Below are positions 26,671 through 35,305 of a stretch of 64,000 bases of DNA, one piece after another. Position 1 is the stretch's first letter, and each line of letters starts with the position of its first letter. The notes under the pieces are model-generated. The model saw nothing but the letters and a program-made list of their open reading frames with translations, had not been told where the DNA came from and made no database searches. Made by a program: the position numbers and the translations under genes. This DNA comes from Luteibacter sp. dw_328. Lineage in GTDB: Bacteria; Pseudomonadota; Gammaproteobacteria; Xanthomonadales; Rhodanobacteraceae. Where the stretch lies: contig NZ_JAAVUW010000005.1 of NCBI RefSeq assembly GCF_018449605.1, forward strand, positions 186,001 through 250,000, written 5' to 3'.

Positions 26671-28194
26671 ATGAACAAGCTGGACTCAGTTGCGGCCGAT
26701 GTCGCGACCGTAAAGTTGCTGATCGACGGCGTCTTCGTCGAATCCCGAACCACCGAATGGCGCGATGTCGTCAATCCCGCCTCACAGGCCATCCTCGCGC
26801 GCGTGCCATTCGCCACGGCTGACGAGGTGAACGCTGCCGTTGCCGCCGCCACGCAAGCGTTCAAGACCTGGCGCAAGACGCCCATCGGCGTACGCGCGCG
26901 TATCTTCCTCAAGTACCAGCAACTGATTCGCGAGCACATGGGCGAGCTGGCCGCCCTGCTCAGCGCCGAACAGGGCAAGACCCTTCCCGACGCGGAAGGC
27001 GACGTGTTCCGCGGCCTCGAAGTGGTCGAGCACGCGGCCGCCATCGGCAACCTGCAGCTAGGCGAACTCGCCAACAACGTGGCCGGCGGCGTCGACACCT
27101 ACACTCTCCTGCAGCCGATTGGTGTCTGCGCGGGTATCACGCCGTTCAATTTCCCCGCGATGATTCCGCTGTGGATGTTCCCGATGGCGATCGCCACCGG
27201 CAACACCTTCGTGCTGAAGCCGTCCGAGCAGGACCCGATGGTGACGATGCGCCTGGTGGAACTGGCGCTCGAAGCCGGCGTCCCGAAGGGCGTACTCAAC
27301 GTGGTGCACGGCGGCGAAGACGTGGTCAACGCGATTTGCGACCACGCCGATATCAAGGCGGTGTCCTTCGTCGGCTCCACGCGCGTCGGCACGCACGTCT
27401 ATCACCGTGCATCGCAGACCGGCAAGCGGGTGCAGTGCATGATGGGCGCGAAGAACCACGCCGTGGTGCTGCCCGATGCCAACAAGGAGCAGACGCTCAA
27501 CGCGCTCGCGGGCGCGGCGTTCGGCGCGGCGGGGCAGCGTTGCATGGCGGCTTCGACCGCGGTGCTCGTCGGCGAGTCGCAATTCTGGATAGCCGACCTC
27601 GTAACCAAGGCGAAGACGCTGAAGGTCGGCGCAGGCAACGCCGCCGATACCGATGTCGGCCCGCTGATTTCCTGTGCGGCGCGCGAGCGCGTCGAGGCCT
27701 TTATTGCCTCGGGTATCGAGCAAGGCGCCATCCTCGAGCTCGATGGCCGCAAACCGCGGGTGCCGGGCTTCGAGGACGGCAACTTCGTCGGTCCGACCAT
27801 CTTTTCCGGCGTGCGACCCGGCATGCGCATCTACGACGAGGAAATCTTCGGGCCGGTGCTGGTCATCCTCGCCGCCGACTCGCTCGACGACGCGATCGCG
27901 CTGGTCAACGCCAATCCGAACGGTAACGGCACGGCCGTGTTCACCCAGTCCGGTGCCGCTGCGCGTCGCTTCCAGGAAGACATCGACGTGGGCCAGGTGG
28001 GTATCAACGTGCCCATTCCCGTCCCGGTACCGCTGTTCTCCTTCACCGGCTCGCGCGCCTCGAAGCTGGGCGACCTCGGCCCCTACGGCAAGCAGGTCGT
28101 CATGTTCTATACCCAGACCAAGACGGTGACACAGCGCTGGTTCGACGACGACACGCTGCACGTCGGCGTCAACACCACCATCAGTCTCAAGTGA
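26671..28194 (+). CDS. mmsA: Methylmalonate-semialdehyde dehydrogenase (CoA-acylating)
   Basis: A 507-residue NAD-dependent aldehyde dehydrogenase that converts methylmalonate semialdehyde to propionyl-CoA in valine breakdown. [59 protein letters not shown] (in parts) and the catalytic GAAGQRCMA with Cys291 are diagnostic of MmsA rather than other ALDHs. The [21 protein letters not shown] segment agrees. I use ATG 26671; a frame open further upstream runs through the riboswitch and is not coding. The leader carries a cobalamin riboswitch. The stop overlaps the next gene by one base (TGATG). Confidence 0.95.
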   Translation: MNKLDSVAADVATVKLLIDGVFVESRTTEWRDVVNPASQAILARVPFATADEVNAAVAAATQAFKTWRKTPIGVRARIFLKYQQLIREHMGELAALLSAEQGKTLPDAEGDVFRGLEVVEHAAAIGNLQLGELANNVAGGVDTYTLLQPIGVCAGITPFNFPAMIPLWMFPMAIATGNTFVLKPSEQDPMVTMRLVELALEAGVPKGVLNVVHGGEDVVNAICDHADIKAVSFVGSTRVGTHVYHRASQTGKRVQCMMGAKNHAVVLPDANKEQTLNALAGAAFGAAGQRCMAASTAVLVGESQFWIADLVTKAKTLKVGAGNAADTDVGPLISCAARERVEAFIASGIEQGAILELDGRKPRVPGFEDGNFVGPTIFSGVRPGMRIYDEEIFGPVLVILAADSLDDAIALVNANPNGNGTAVFTQSGAAARRFQEDIDVGQVGINVPIPVPVPLFSFTGSRASKLGDLGPYGKQVVMFYTQTKTVTQRWFDDDTLHVGVNTTISLK

Positions 28195-29384
28195 TGGCCG
28201 CGGTCATGGATATTCCCCGGACACCACCGCCACAAACGGACCTGAGCGAAGACCAGCTCGCGTTTCGCGATGCCGCGCACGCCTTCGCCCTGGCCGAGCT
28301 TGCGCCACATGCGGCGCGCTGGGACGCAGAGAGCGAGTTCCCGCGTGAGGCGATAAGCAGGGCTGGCGACCTTGGTTTCTGCGGCCTTTACGTTGACGAA
28401 AAGGCCGGTGGCACGGGGCTCACGCGCCTGGATGCGACCATCGTCTTCGAGGAACTCGCTGCCATCGATCCCTCGACGGCCGCCTTCATCAGCATCCACA
28501 ACATGGCCACCTGGATGCTTACCGCACACGCGACGCCGGCGCTACGCGACACATGGGGACCGCTTCTCGCCAGCGGCACGAAGCTGGCGTCGTATTGCCT
28601 CACCGAGCCGGGCGCCGGCTCGGATGCCGGGTCATTGAAAACCCGGGCCGAGCGTGACGGTGACTCGTATGTGATCAGCGGCAACAAGGCGTTTATCTCC
28701 GGCGCCGGAGCGACGGACATGCTGGTGGTGATGGCACGCACCAGTGAAGGCGGCGCACGCGGCATAAGTGCCTTCGCGGTGCCGGCGTATTCTCAGGGTA
28801 TCGGCTATGGGCGCAATGAGGAGAAGCTGGGCTGGCACAGTCAACCGACGCGAAGCGTGAGCTTCGACGGCGTGCGTATTCCCGCGGACCATCGGCTGGG
28901 TGCCGAAGGCGAAGGTTTCAAGATCGCGATGAAGGGGCTCGATGGCGGGCGCCTGAACATCGCTGCATGCTCGCTCGGCGCCGCCCAGGGCGCACTGGAT
29001 GCAGCCCGTCGCTACATGGGCGAGCGCAAGCAGTTCGGCAAGAAGCTGGGGGAATTCCAGGCCTTGCAGTTCAAACTTGCCGACATGGCCACGCAGCTCG
29101 TCGCCGCACGCCAGATGGTGCATACGGCGGCACGCAAGCTGGATGCCGGCAGCAGCGATGCGACCGTATGGTGTGCGATGGCCAAGCGCTTCGCCACGGA
29201 CGCCGGTTTCACCATCTGCAACGATGCCCTACAGATTCATGGCGGCTATGGCTACATCCGCGAGTACCCGATCGAACGGCTGTTGCGCGATTCCCGCGTG
29301 CACCAGATCCTCGAGGGTACCAACGAAATCATGCGCGTTATCATCGCGCGTCACCTGCTCAATACCGAAGAGGAACTGCGATGA
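28194..29384 (+). CDS. Acyl-CoA dehydrogenase, probable isobutyryl-CoA dehydrogenase
   Basis: A 396-residue FAD enzyme that would oxidise isobutyryl-CoA to methacrylyl-CoA, the third step of valine breakdown. Features are LSEDQLAFRDAAHAFALAEL, the flavin signature YCLTEPGAGSDAGSLKT, GNKAFISGAG, and the C-terminal ALQIHGGYGYIREYPIERLL followed by VHQILEGTNEIMR, with the catalytic Glu region. Substrate is assigned from its place between mmsA and enoyl-CoA hydratase, HIBYL-CoA hydrolase and mmsB, not from the sequence alone. The start ATG overlaps the mmsA stop by one base. Confidence 0.9.
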   Translation: MAAVMDIPRTPPPQTDLSEDQLAFRDAAHAFALAELAPHAARWDAESEFPREAISRAGDLGFCGLYVDEKAGGTGLTRLDATIVFEELAAIDPSTAAFISIHNMATWMLTAHATPALRDTWGPLLASGTKLASYCLTEPGAGSDAGSLKTRAERDGDSYVISGNKAFISGAGATDMLVVMARTSEGGARGISAFAVPAYSQGIGYGRNEEKLGWHSQPTRSVSFDGVRIPADHRLGAEGEGFKIAMKGLDGGRLNIAACSLGAAQGALDAARRYMGERKQFGKKLGEFQALQFKLADMATQLVAARQMVHTAARKLDAGSSDATVWCAMAKRFATDAGFTICNDALQIHGGYGYIREYPIERLLRDSRVHQILEGTNEIMRVIIARHLLNTEEELR

Positions 29385-30175
29385 GCGACACCGCGACGCG
29401 CTACACCGGGCTTACGCTGGAGATCGACGGCCACGTGGCCATCGTCACGCTGGCCAATGCCCCAGCCAACGCCTGGACCCGCGATAGCCTGGTCGCCTTG
29501 CGCCACCTCGTCCACGACCTCGACGCCAACCGCGATATCTATGCGCTGGTGGTCACGGGCGAAGGCGAGAAGTTCTTCTCGGCCGGCGCCGACCTCAAAC
29601 AGTTCGCCGATGGCGACAAGGCCGTGGCGCGAGAAGCCGCTCGCCGCTTCGGCGAAGCGTTCGAGGCCTTGTCCGCCTTCCGTGGGGTGAGCATCGCAGC
29701 GATCAACGGTTACGCCATGGGCGGCGGTCTCGAATGCGCCCTCGCCTGCGACCTGCGCATCGCCGAGGAACAGGCTCAACTGGCGTTGCCCGAAGCTGGC
29801 GTCGGATTACTGCCGTGTGCGGGTGGCACGCAGAACCTCGCGCGTCTGGTCGGCGAAGGCTGGGCCAAGCGAATGATCCTGCTGGGTGAGCGAGTGGATG
29901 CGGCAACGGCACTGCGCATCGGCCTGGTCGAAGACGTCGTGCCGAAAGGCGAATCGCGCGCTCGCGCCATCGCCTGGGCGCTGCAAGCCGGCAAGCAGAG
30001 TCCGACCAGCGTCGCGGCATGCAAACGGCTGGTCCAGGCCACGCGCACGCAAACCCACGCCACAGCCCTGGTCAGCGAACGCGAAGCCTTCGTGGATCTG
30101 TTCGACAGCCAGGACCAGAAGGAAGGTGTGCTCGCCTTTCTCGAAAAGCGCGCACCGACGTGGAAGAACGCATGA
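29381..30175 (+). CDS. Enoyl-CoA hydratase (methacrylyl-CoA hydratase candidate)
   Basis: A 264-residue crotonase-fold enzyme. HVAIVTLANAPANAWTRD is the N-terminal strand, FFSAGADLKQFADGD the oxyanion loop with the AGADL pattern, and INGYAMGGGLECALACDLRIA the second. Glu in EAGVGLLPCAGGTQNLARLVG is one catalytic base. It would hydrate methacrylyl-CoA to 3-hydroxyisobutyryl-CoA. It starts inside the stop of the acyl-CoA dehydrogenase gene (ATGA) and overlaps the following hydrolase gene in the same manner, so the three are translationally coupled. Confidence 0.92.
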   Translation: MSDTATRYTGLTLEIDGHVAIVTLANAPANAWTRDSLVALRHLVHDLDANRDIYALVVTGEGEKFFSAGADLKQFADGDKAVAREAARRFGEAFEALSAFRGVSIAAINGYAMGGGLECALACDLRIAEEQAQLALPEAGVGLLPCAGGTQNLARLVGEGWAKRMILLGERVDAATALRIGLVEDVVPKGESRARAIAWALQAGKQSPTSVAACKRLVQATRTQTHATALVSEREAFVDLFDSQDQKEGVLAFLEKRAPTWKNA

Positions 30176-31353
30176 GCGACGTGACTCTCCCGCCCTCGGC
30201 CGAAGCGCCGGTGCTTTTCGAGGAACGTGTTGCCGGTAACGGCAAACGCATTGGCGTTGCCACGCTCAACGCACCGAAGACCCTCAACGGTCTTTCACTC
30301 GACATGGCACGGCTGCTCGACGAGCGGTTGCGCGCTTGGGCTGGCGACGAGGCCGTCGCCTTGGTCGTGCTGCAGGGCGCCGGTGAGAAAGCGTTCTGCG
30401 CGGGGGGCGACCTGCACAGCCTGTATCGGTCCATGCGCGACTACGAAGCCAGCGGTAGCGGCGACGTGAGGAACAACGCCTACGCCAGTGACTTCTTTTC
30501 GGTGGAGTACTGTCTCGACTACCTGATCCATACATATCCGAAGCCCATCCTTTGCTGGGGCCACGGTATCGTCATGGGCGGCGGCATCGGCTTGATGGCA
30601 GGCGCTAGCCACCGTGTGGTGACGGAGCGCTCGCGCCTCGCATTCCCGGAGATCACCATCGGCCTGTATCCGGACGTCGGCGGTAGTTTCCTGCTGCACC
30701 GGGTGGCGGAAAAGGCGGGCATTTTCCTTGCGCTCACAGGCGCGCCCCTGAACAGTGGCGACGCCATTCATGCCGGCCTCGCTGACGTGCAGCTACCGGC
30801 AGCCAGTCGCGATCATCTCGACGCCGCCCTGCTCCTTGCCGCATGGTCGGACGATAACCAGCGCAACGCGCACCTGCTCACGGAGGTGCTCGGGCGCTTC
30901 GCCGTGCCGCCGACGTCCGGTCCTTTGCAGGACCACCGCGCCGCGATCGCGTCTGCCTGTGCACACGGCGACCTCGGCATGGTCGTTGCCGCCATCCAGG
31001 CCATGCCAGGCGACGATCTATGGCTGGTCACGGCGAGGCAGACGCTGGACGCGGGTGCGCCCGGTTCCGCACGGCTGGCCTTTGAATTACAGCAGCGCGC
31101 TTCGCATCTGTCGCTGGCCGACACCTTCCGCCTCGAATACGTGGTCTCCCTGCGCTGCGCCGCCCACGGCGACTTCGCCGAAGGCATCCGCGCCTTGCTG
31201 ATCGACAAGGACCGCACGCCGCGGTGGCGTCCGGCGACCCTGGCCGACGCGACGCCGACGTGGGTCGCACCCTTCTTCATTGCGCCCTGGAACGCCGGCG
31301 AGCATCCGCTGCGCGACCTGGGCAACGACACCGCTCCGAGGAATGAACGATGA
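30172..31353 (+). CDS. 3-hydroxyisobutyryl-CoA hydrolase
   Basis: A 393-residue member of the crotonase family, longer than hydratases because of the C-terminal domain specific to HIBYL-CoA hydrolases. LNAPKTLNGLSLDMARLLDE, KAFCAGGDLHSLYRSM, WGHGIVMGGGIGLMAGASHR and FPEITIGLYPDVGGSFLL (catalytic Glu and Asp in EITIGLYPD) are the diagnostic segments. It releases CoA from 3-hydroxyisobutyryl-CoA so that MmsB can oxidise the free acid. The gene overlaps both neighbours by 4 bases. Confidence 0.94.
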   Translation: MSDVTLPPSAEAPVLFEERVAGNGKRIGVATLNAPKTLNGLSLDMARLLDERLRAWAGDEAVALVVLQGAGEKAFCAGGDLHSLYRSMRDYEASGSGDVRNNAYASDFFSVEYCLDYLIHTYPKPILCWGHGIVMGGGIGLMAGASHRVVTERSRLAFPEITIGLYPDVGGSFLLHRVAEKAGIFLALTGAPLNSGDAIHAGLADVQLPAASRDHLDAALLLAAWSDDNQRNAHLLTEVLGRFAVPPTSGPLQDHRAAIASACAHGDLGMVVAAIQAMPGDDLWLVTARQTLDAGAPGSARLAFELQQRASHLSLADTFRLEYVVSLRCAAHGDFAEGIRALLIDKDRTPRWRPATLADATPTWVAPFFIAPWNAGEHPLRDLGNDTAPRNER

Positions 31354-32237
31354 GCCGCATCGCCTTTATCGGCCTGGGCAACATGGGTGGCCCGATGGCT
31401 GCCAACCTGCTCAAGGCCGGGCACACGCTGCATGTTTTCGACCTTGCCGCCGAGGCGGTTGCACAGGCCGTATCCCACGGCGCAACCGCCGCGAACACGG
31501 CAACGGACGCCGTGCAGGGCGCGGAGGTCGTGATCTCCATGCTGCCGGCCAGTCGCCATGTCGAAGGGCTGTACCTGGGTGAGTCCGGGCTGCTCCGGCA
31601 CATTGCCGATGGCGCACTGGTGATCGACTGCAGCACGATCGCTCCCGCGTCGGCGCAGAAGGTCGCCAGGGCGGCTGGCGAACGTGGGCTGACCATGATC
31701 GATGCGCCGGTTTCCGGTGGCACGGCGGGTGCGGCAGCGGGCACGCTCACCTTCATCGTGGGCGGCGAGAGGGACGCGCTGGAGCGGGCGCGCCCCGTGC
31801 TGGCCAACATGGGCAAGAACATCTTCCACGTCGGCGCCAGCGGTGCGGGCCAGGTGGCCAAGCTGTGCAACAACATGGCGCTCGGGGTCATCATGGCGGT
31901 CACCGGCGAGGCGATCGCGCTCGGTGTCGCCCACGGACTGGACCCCGCCGTGTTGTCGCAGATGATGGCCGTGAGCACGGCCCGCAGCTGGGCCACCGAA
32001 GTCTGCAATCCCTGGCCGGGCGTTCTGGAGAACGCACCTGCCTCGCGCGGCTATACCGGCGGCTTCGGCAACGACCTCATGCTCAAGGATCTCGGGCTCG
32101 CGGCAGAGGCGGCGATGGGTGTGGGCGCATCGATTCCGCTCGGCGAACTCGCGCGCAATCTCTACGCCATGAACAGCCAGGCGGGTCATGGCGGGCTGGA
32201 CTTCTCCAGCGTCGTGAAGCTCGTCGCAAAGCCCTGA
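31350..32237 (+). CDS. mmsB: 3-hydroxyisobutyrate dehydrogenase
   Basis: A 295-residue NAD-dependent beta-hydroxyacid dehydrogenase. IAFIGLGNMGGPMAANLLKAG is the Rossmann loop (cut), DAPVSGGTAGAAAGTL the substrate-binding strand, and GQVAKLCNNM contains the catalytic Lys. GYTGGFGNDLMLKDLGLA matches the MmsB/HIBADH C-terminus. It yields methylmalonate semialdehyde, the substrate of MmsA, closing the five-step valine route encoded from 26671. It overlaps the hydrolase stop by 4 bases and is followed by 106 bases of repeat-containing sequence before fic. Confidence 0.95.
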   Translation: MSRIAFIGLGNMGGPMAANLLKAGHTLHVFDLAAEAVAQAVSHGATAANTATDAVQGAEVVISMLPASRHVEGLYLGESGLLRHIADGALVIDCSTIAPASAQKVARAAGERGLTMIDAPVSGGTAGAAAGTLTFIVGGERDALERARPVLANMGKNIFHVGASGAGQVAKLCNNMALGVIMAVTGEAIALGVAHGLDPAVLSQMMAVSTARSWATEVCNPWPGVLENAPASRGYTGGFGNDLMLKDLGLAAEAAMGVGASIPLGELARNLYAMNSQAGHGGLDFSSVVKLVAKP

Positions 32238-32260
32238 GGACAGGGCGCTGGCGTGGCATG

Positions 32261-32324
32261 TGAGCCGATTAAACGATATATTCGGCTCATTCGATGAGCC
32301 GAATAGCATCGGTATTCGGCTCAT
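32261..32324. promoter_or_regulatory. Fourfold inverted-repeat array before fic
   Basis: The motif ATTCGGCTCAT occurs forward at 32280-32290 and 32314-32324, and in reverse at 32294-32304 (ATGAGCCGAAT) and, as TGAGCCGAT, at 32261-32269. The middle two form an 11-bp perfect inverted repeat with a TCG loop. Two reverse/forward pairs are spaced about 33-34 bp apart, as expected for tandem operators of a dimeric repressor. The last copy ends 19 bases before the fic start codon. Confidence 0.75.
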
Positions 32325-32343
32325 CGGGTCAGAGAGAGGCGAC

Positions 32344-33489
32344 ATGACCGACCCCCAATGGATCTGGCAACACACTGACTGGCCGGCCTTTCGCTGGCAC
32401 GGTGACGGTGTGCCAGCCCTTTTGCGAGCGTGCCAGTTGGCTCAGGGACGCCTACTGGGCGCGGTGGGTTCGGCCGGTGCCGAGGCGGGTCTCGAAACCG
32501 AATTGGATTCCCTCCTCCAGAACATCATCACGTCCTCCGCCATCGAGGGCGAGCCACTCAACGCGGCCTCGGTACGGTCATCGCTGGCAAGGCGACTCGG
32601 CCTCCAGGGTGAGGTGGATGGACGCAGCACGCCGCGCAGCGAGGGCCTGGCCGAGCTGATGCTTGACGCCACCCAGCACTACACGCAGCCGCTCGACCTC
32701 CCGCGGCTGTTTCATTGGCACCACCTGTTGTTTCCGGCGCGGGAGACATGGCTTCCGGTACGCATCCGTATCGGTGAGCTCCGGGGTGACGTGCCGATGC
32801 AAGTCATTTCCGGCCGCCTCGACAAGCCGACCGTGCACTTCGAGGCCCCGCCACGCGAGGGCCTGGACACCCAGGTCAACGCCTTTCTCGCATGGTTCGA
32901 GTCGAGTGCGCGGACATCGACGCTCGACCCACTCCTGCGCGCCGGCATTGCCCACTTCTGGTTCGTGACGCTACATCCCTTCGACGACGGCAACGGGCGA
33001 CTTACGCGCGCGATCACCGATCTGGCACTTGCCCAGGCGGAACATCAGGCCATCCGCTTCTACACCATGTCGGCCAGCATTCTTGCCGACCGCTCCGGCT
33101 ACTACCGCGTGCTCGAACAGAGCCAAAAGGGCGACCTCGACATCACGGAATGGCTGGTCTGGTTCCTGCAGACGTTGCTGAACAGCCTCGAGCAGGCACT
33201 GTTGCGCATCGACCGCGTGCTCGACAAGGCGCGGTTCTGGCGCGAGCACGGAGACCACGTGCTTACGGCGGAACAGCGCAAGGTGATCAATCGTCTGCTC
33301 GATGGTGGTGAACGCGGCTTCGCCAATGGCATCAACGCCTCGCAGTACCAGGCCGTGGCAAAAGTCTCGAAGGCCACGGCGACGCGTCACCTGGGCGACC
33401 TCACGGAAAAAGGTCTACTGCGCCGACTCCCCGGCGGGGGCCGCAGTACGCGCTACGAGATCGATTGGGCGGAGCGCTCGATGCGATGA
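32344..33489 (+). CDS. Fic family protein (DUF4172-type, class II, with C-terminal wHTH)
   Basis: A 381-residue Fic AMP-transferase. The N-terminus (WIWQHTDWPAFRW...) is the DUF4172 segment. An inhibitory motif SSAIEGE (64-70) marks an auto-inhibited class II Fic. The active site HPFDDGNGR (211-219) is complete with catalytic His211. Residues 315-381 (LLDGGERGFANGINASQYQAVAKVSKATATRHLG in parts, GLLRRLPGGGRSTRYEI) form a winged helix, so the protein probably binds DNA. The inverted repeats immediately upstream are natural candidates for autoregulation. The start at 32344 is preferred over 32260 because the DUF4172 start MTDPQWIWQ follows. It overlaps btuC by 4 bases. Confidence 0.88.
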   Translation: MTDPQWIWQHTDWPAFRWHGDGVPALLRACQLAQGRLLGAVGSAGAEAGLETELDSLLQNIITSSAIEGEPLNAASVRSSLARRLGLQGEVDGRSTPRSEGLAELMLDATQHYTQPLDLPRLFHWHHLLFPARETWLPVRIRIGELRGDVPMQVISGRLDKPTVHFEAPPREGLDTQVNAFLAWFESSARTSTLDPLLRAGIAHFWFVTLHPFDDGNGRLTRAITDLALAQAEHQAIRFYTMSASILADRSGYYRVLEQSQKGDLDITEWLVWFLQTLLNSLEQALLRIDRVLDKARFWREHGDHVLTAEQRKVINRLLDGGERGFANGINASQYQAVAKVSKATATRHLGDLTEKGLLRRLPGGGRSTRYEIDWAERSMR

Positions 33490-34520
33490 CGACGAGGCCC
33501 TCTGCGAAAGCACCGCGCATGGCGACCTTCGGATCCGCGATCCGTCTCTGGCTTGGCATGTTGCTCATTGCCGTCATCGCGGTACTCGCGTCCGTGCTGA
33601 TCGGCGGCGGGGACTCGACCGTCGCCGCATCGTGGCAGGGCCTCGTGTCGTCGATGGATACGCCCATGCATTCGATCATCTGGGAACTGCGCCTGCCCCG
33701 CTCCATCGCGGCGTACGGCGTGGGAGGCCTGCTCGCGATGTCGGGCTGCCTGATGCAGATCCTGGTACGCAACCCGCTGGCCGATCCCTATACGCTCGGC
33801 CTTTCCGGCGGGGCCTCGGTGGGCGCCCTGGGCGCCATGCTGGGGGGACTTGGCGCCGTGCTGATCGCCGCGGGCGCGGCGTCAGGCGCGCTGCTCGCCT
33901 GCCTGGCCGTGTTCGTGCTCGGCCATCGCGATCTGTTGTCCCGCCAGCGTGCCGCGCAACGCGAAGACTCCACCGACCTGATCCTGATCGGCGTGATGCT
34001 GGCGTCCGGCTTCGGCGCCATCGTCAGCATGATGCTGGTGCTGGCGCCGGACAAGAACCTGCGCGGCATGCTGTTCTGGATGATGGGCGACCTCAGCGGC
34101 GCGGCCAATCCGTTGCTCCCCGTGGGCAGCCTGTTGCTTGGCGTGCTGTGCGTCGTACCGCTCGGGCGGCAGCTCAACCTTCTCGGTCGCGGCGAAGAGT
34201 CCGCCAGCGCGCTTGGCGTTCGCCCCAACGTAGTGAAGTCCGCGATCTTCGTCATCGCTTCGCTGGCGACCGCCGTCGCGGTGACGACCGCCGGTACCGT
34301 GGGCTTCGTCGGGCTGGTGGTTCCGCATGCGCTGCGCCGTGTCATCGGCAATGACCAGCGCGTGCTGATTCCCGCGTGCGCGATCGGTGGCGGCATCGTT
34401 GTCGTCGTGGCCGACACGATCTCGCGGATCGTCGCCGATCCCATCCAGCTACCCGTCGGCGCCGTCATGGCAGTGATCGGCGTACCGACCTTCATGTTCC
34501 TGCTGGTGAAACGCCGATGA
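33486..34520 (+). CDS. btuC: Cobalamin/Fe(III)-siderophore ABC permease (BtuC-like)
   Basis: A 344-residue FecCD-family permease with about ten helices. LIAVIAVLASVLIGGGDSTV opens it and ELRLPRSIAAYGVGGLLAMSGCLMQ is the typical second segment (LRLPR...GxxLaxsG). RNPLADPYTLGLSGGASVGAL binds the ATPase loop region. Near the end GTVGFVGLVVPHALR is the conserved coupling helix motif. Since it is followed by BtuF-like and ATPase genes and a B12 riboswitch lies upstream of the cluster, cobalamin is the more likely substrate than an iron chelate, but the family also carries haem and siderophores. Its start overlaps the fic stop (ATGA). Confidence 0.85.
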   Translation: MTTRPSAKAPRMATFGSAIRLWLGMLLIAVIAVLASVLIGGGDSTVAASWQGLVSSMDTPMHSIIWELRLPRSIAAYGVGGLLAMSGCLMQILVRNPLADPYTLGLSGGASVGALGAMLGGLGAVLIAAGAASGALLACLAVFVLGHRDLLSRQRAAQREDSTDLILIGVMLASGFGAIVSMMLVLAPDKNLRGMLFWMMGDLSGAANPLLPVGSLLLGVLCVVPLGRQLNLLGRGEESASALGVRPNVVKSAIFVIASLATAVAVTTAGTVGFVGLVVPHALRRVIGNDQRVLIPACAIGGGIVVVVADTISRIVADPIQLPVGAVMAVIGVPTFMFLLVKRR

Positions 34521-35305
34521 GCAGCGTTCTCGCCACTGAGGCCGTCAGCCTCTCCGTACGAGAACGCATGCTGGTGCGCGAGTTGAGCATGCGCGTCGAA
34601 CCCGGCCAGGTCTGGTGCGTGCTCGGTCCGAACGGGGCGGGCAAGTCGACCTTGCTGCGTGCGCTTGCCGGCCTGCGCGAACCCGACCAGGGACGCGTGC
34701 TGCTGGGCGACCGCGATATACGGGCGTACCGGCCGATCGAGCTTGCCCGCCTGCGTGGCTTCCTGCCGCAATCCATCGTCGACGCCTTCAGTCTTACCGT
34801 GATGGAAGCGGTGGTCGCCGCACGGCACCCTCGGCTGCCGTTCTGGGCATGGGGCGACGAGGATCTCGAGCCGGCGCAGCGTGCCCTGCGCACCTTCGAA
34901 CTGGAATCGTTGGCGGAGCGCGACGTGACGACCCTCTCCGGTGGCGAGCGCCAACGCGTGAACATCGCAGCACTCTTCACCCAGGATGTCGACGTGATGC
35001 TCCTCGACGAGCCTCTGTCGTCGCTGGACCTGCATCACCAGATGAAGACCCTGCACGAGTTGTTGCACACCGCGGCGCATGATGGAAAATCCGTGGTGTA
35101 TACGGTGCACGACATCAACCTGGCTTTCCAGCACGCGACGCATGCCGTGCTCCTGGACGGCAGTGGCGGTGCGCTTGCCGGCTTCAAGGACGAGGTCATC
35201 ACCAGCGAACATCTGTCGGCTGCCTTCCACCATCCCATCCACGGCGTAACACTCGACGGCGAACGGTTCTTCCGTGCCGGACGCCTCAACGGACGTTCCC
35301 CATGA
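34517..35305 (+). CDS. btuD: Cobalamin ABC transporter ATPase (BtuD-like)
   Basis: A 262-residue ABC ATPase. Walker A is GPNGAGKSTLLRALAG, the Q loop FLPQSIVDAF, the signature LSGGERQRVNIA, Walker B DVMLLDEPLSSLD, and the switch His VVYTVHDINLAFQHATH. ATG 34517 overlaps the permease stop by 4 bases. It belongs to the FecE/BtuD group of vitamin and siderophore importers and powers the permease encoded upstream. Confidence 0.88.
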   Translation: MSSVLATEAVSLSVRERMLVRELSMRVEPGQVWCVLGPNGAGKSTLLRALAGLREPDQGRVLLGDRDIRAYRPIELARLRGFLPQSIVDAFSLTVMEAVVAARHPRLPFWAWGDEDLEPAQRALRTFELESLAERDVTTLSGGERQRVNIAALFTQDVDVMLLDEPLSSLDLHHQMKTLHELLHTAAHDGKSVVYTVHDINLAFQHATHAVLLDGSGGALAGFKDEVITSEHLSAAFHHPIHGVTLDGERFFRAGRLNGRSP

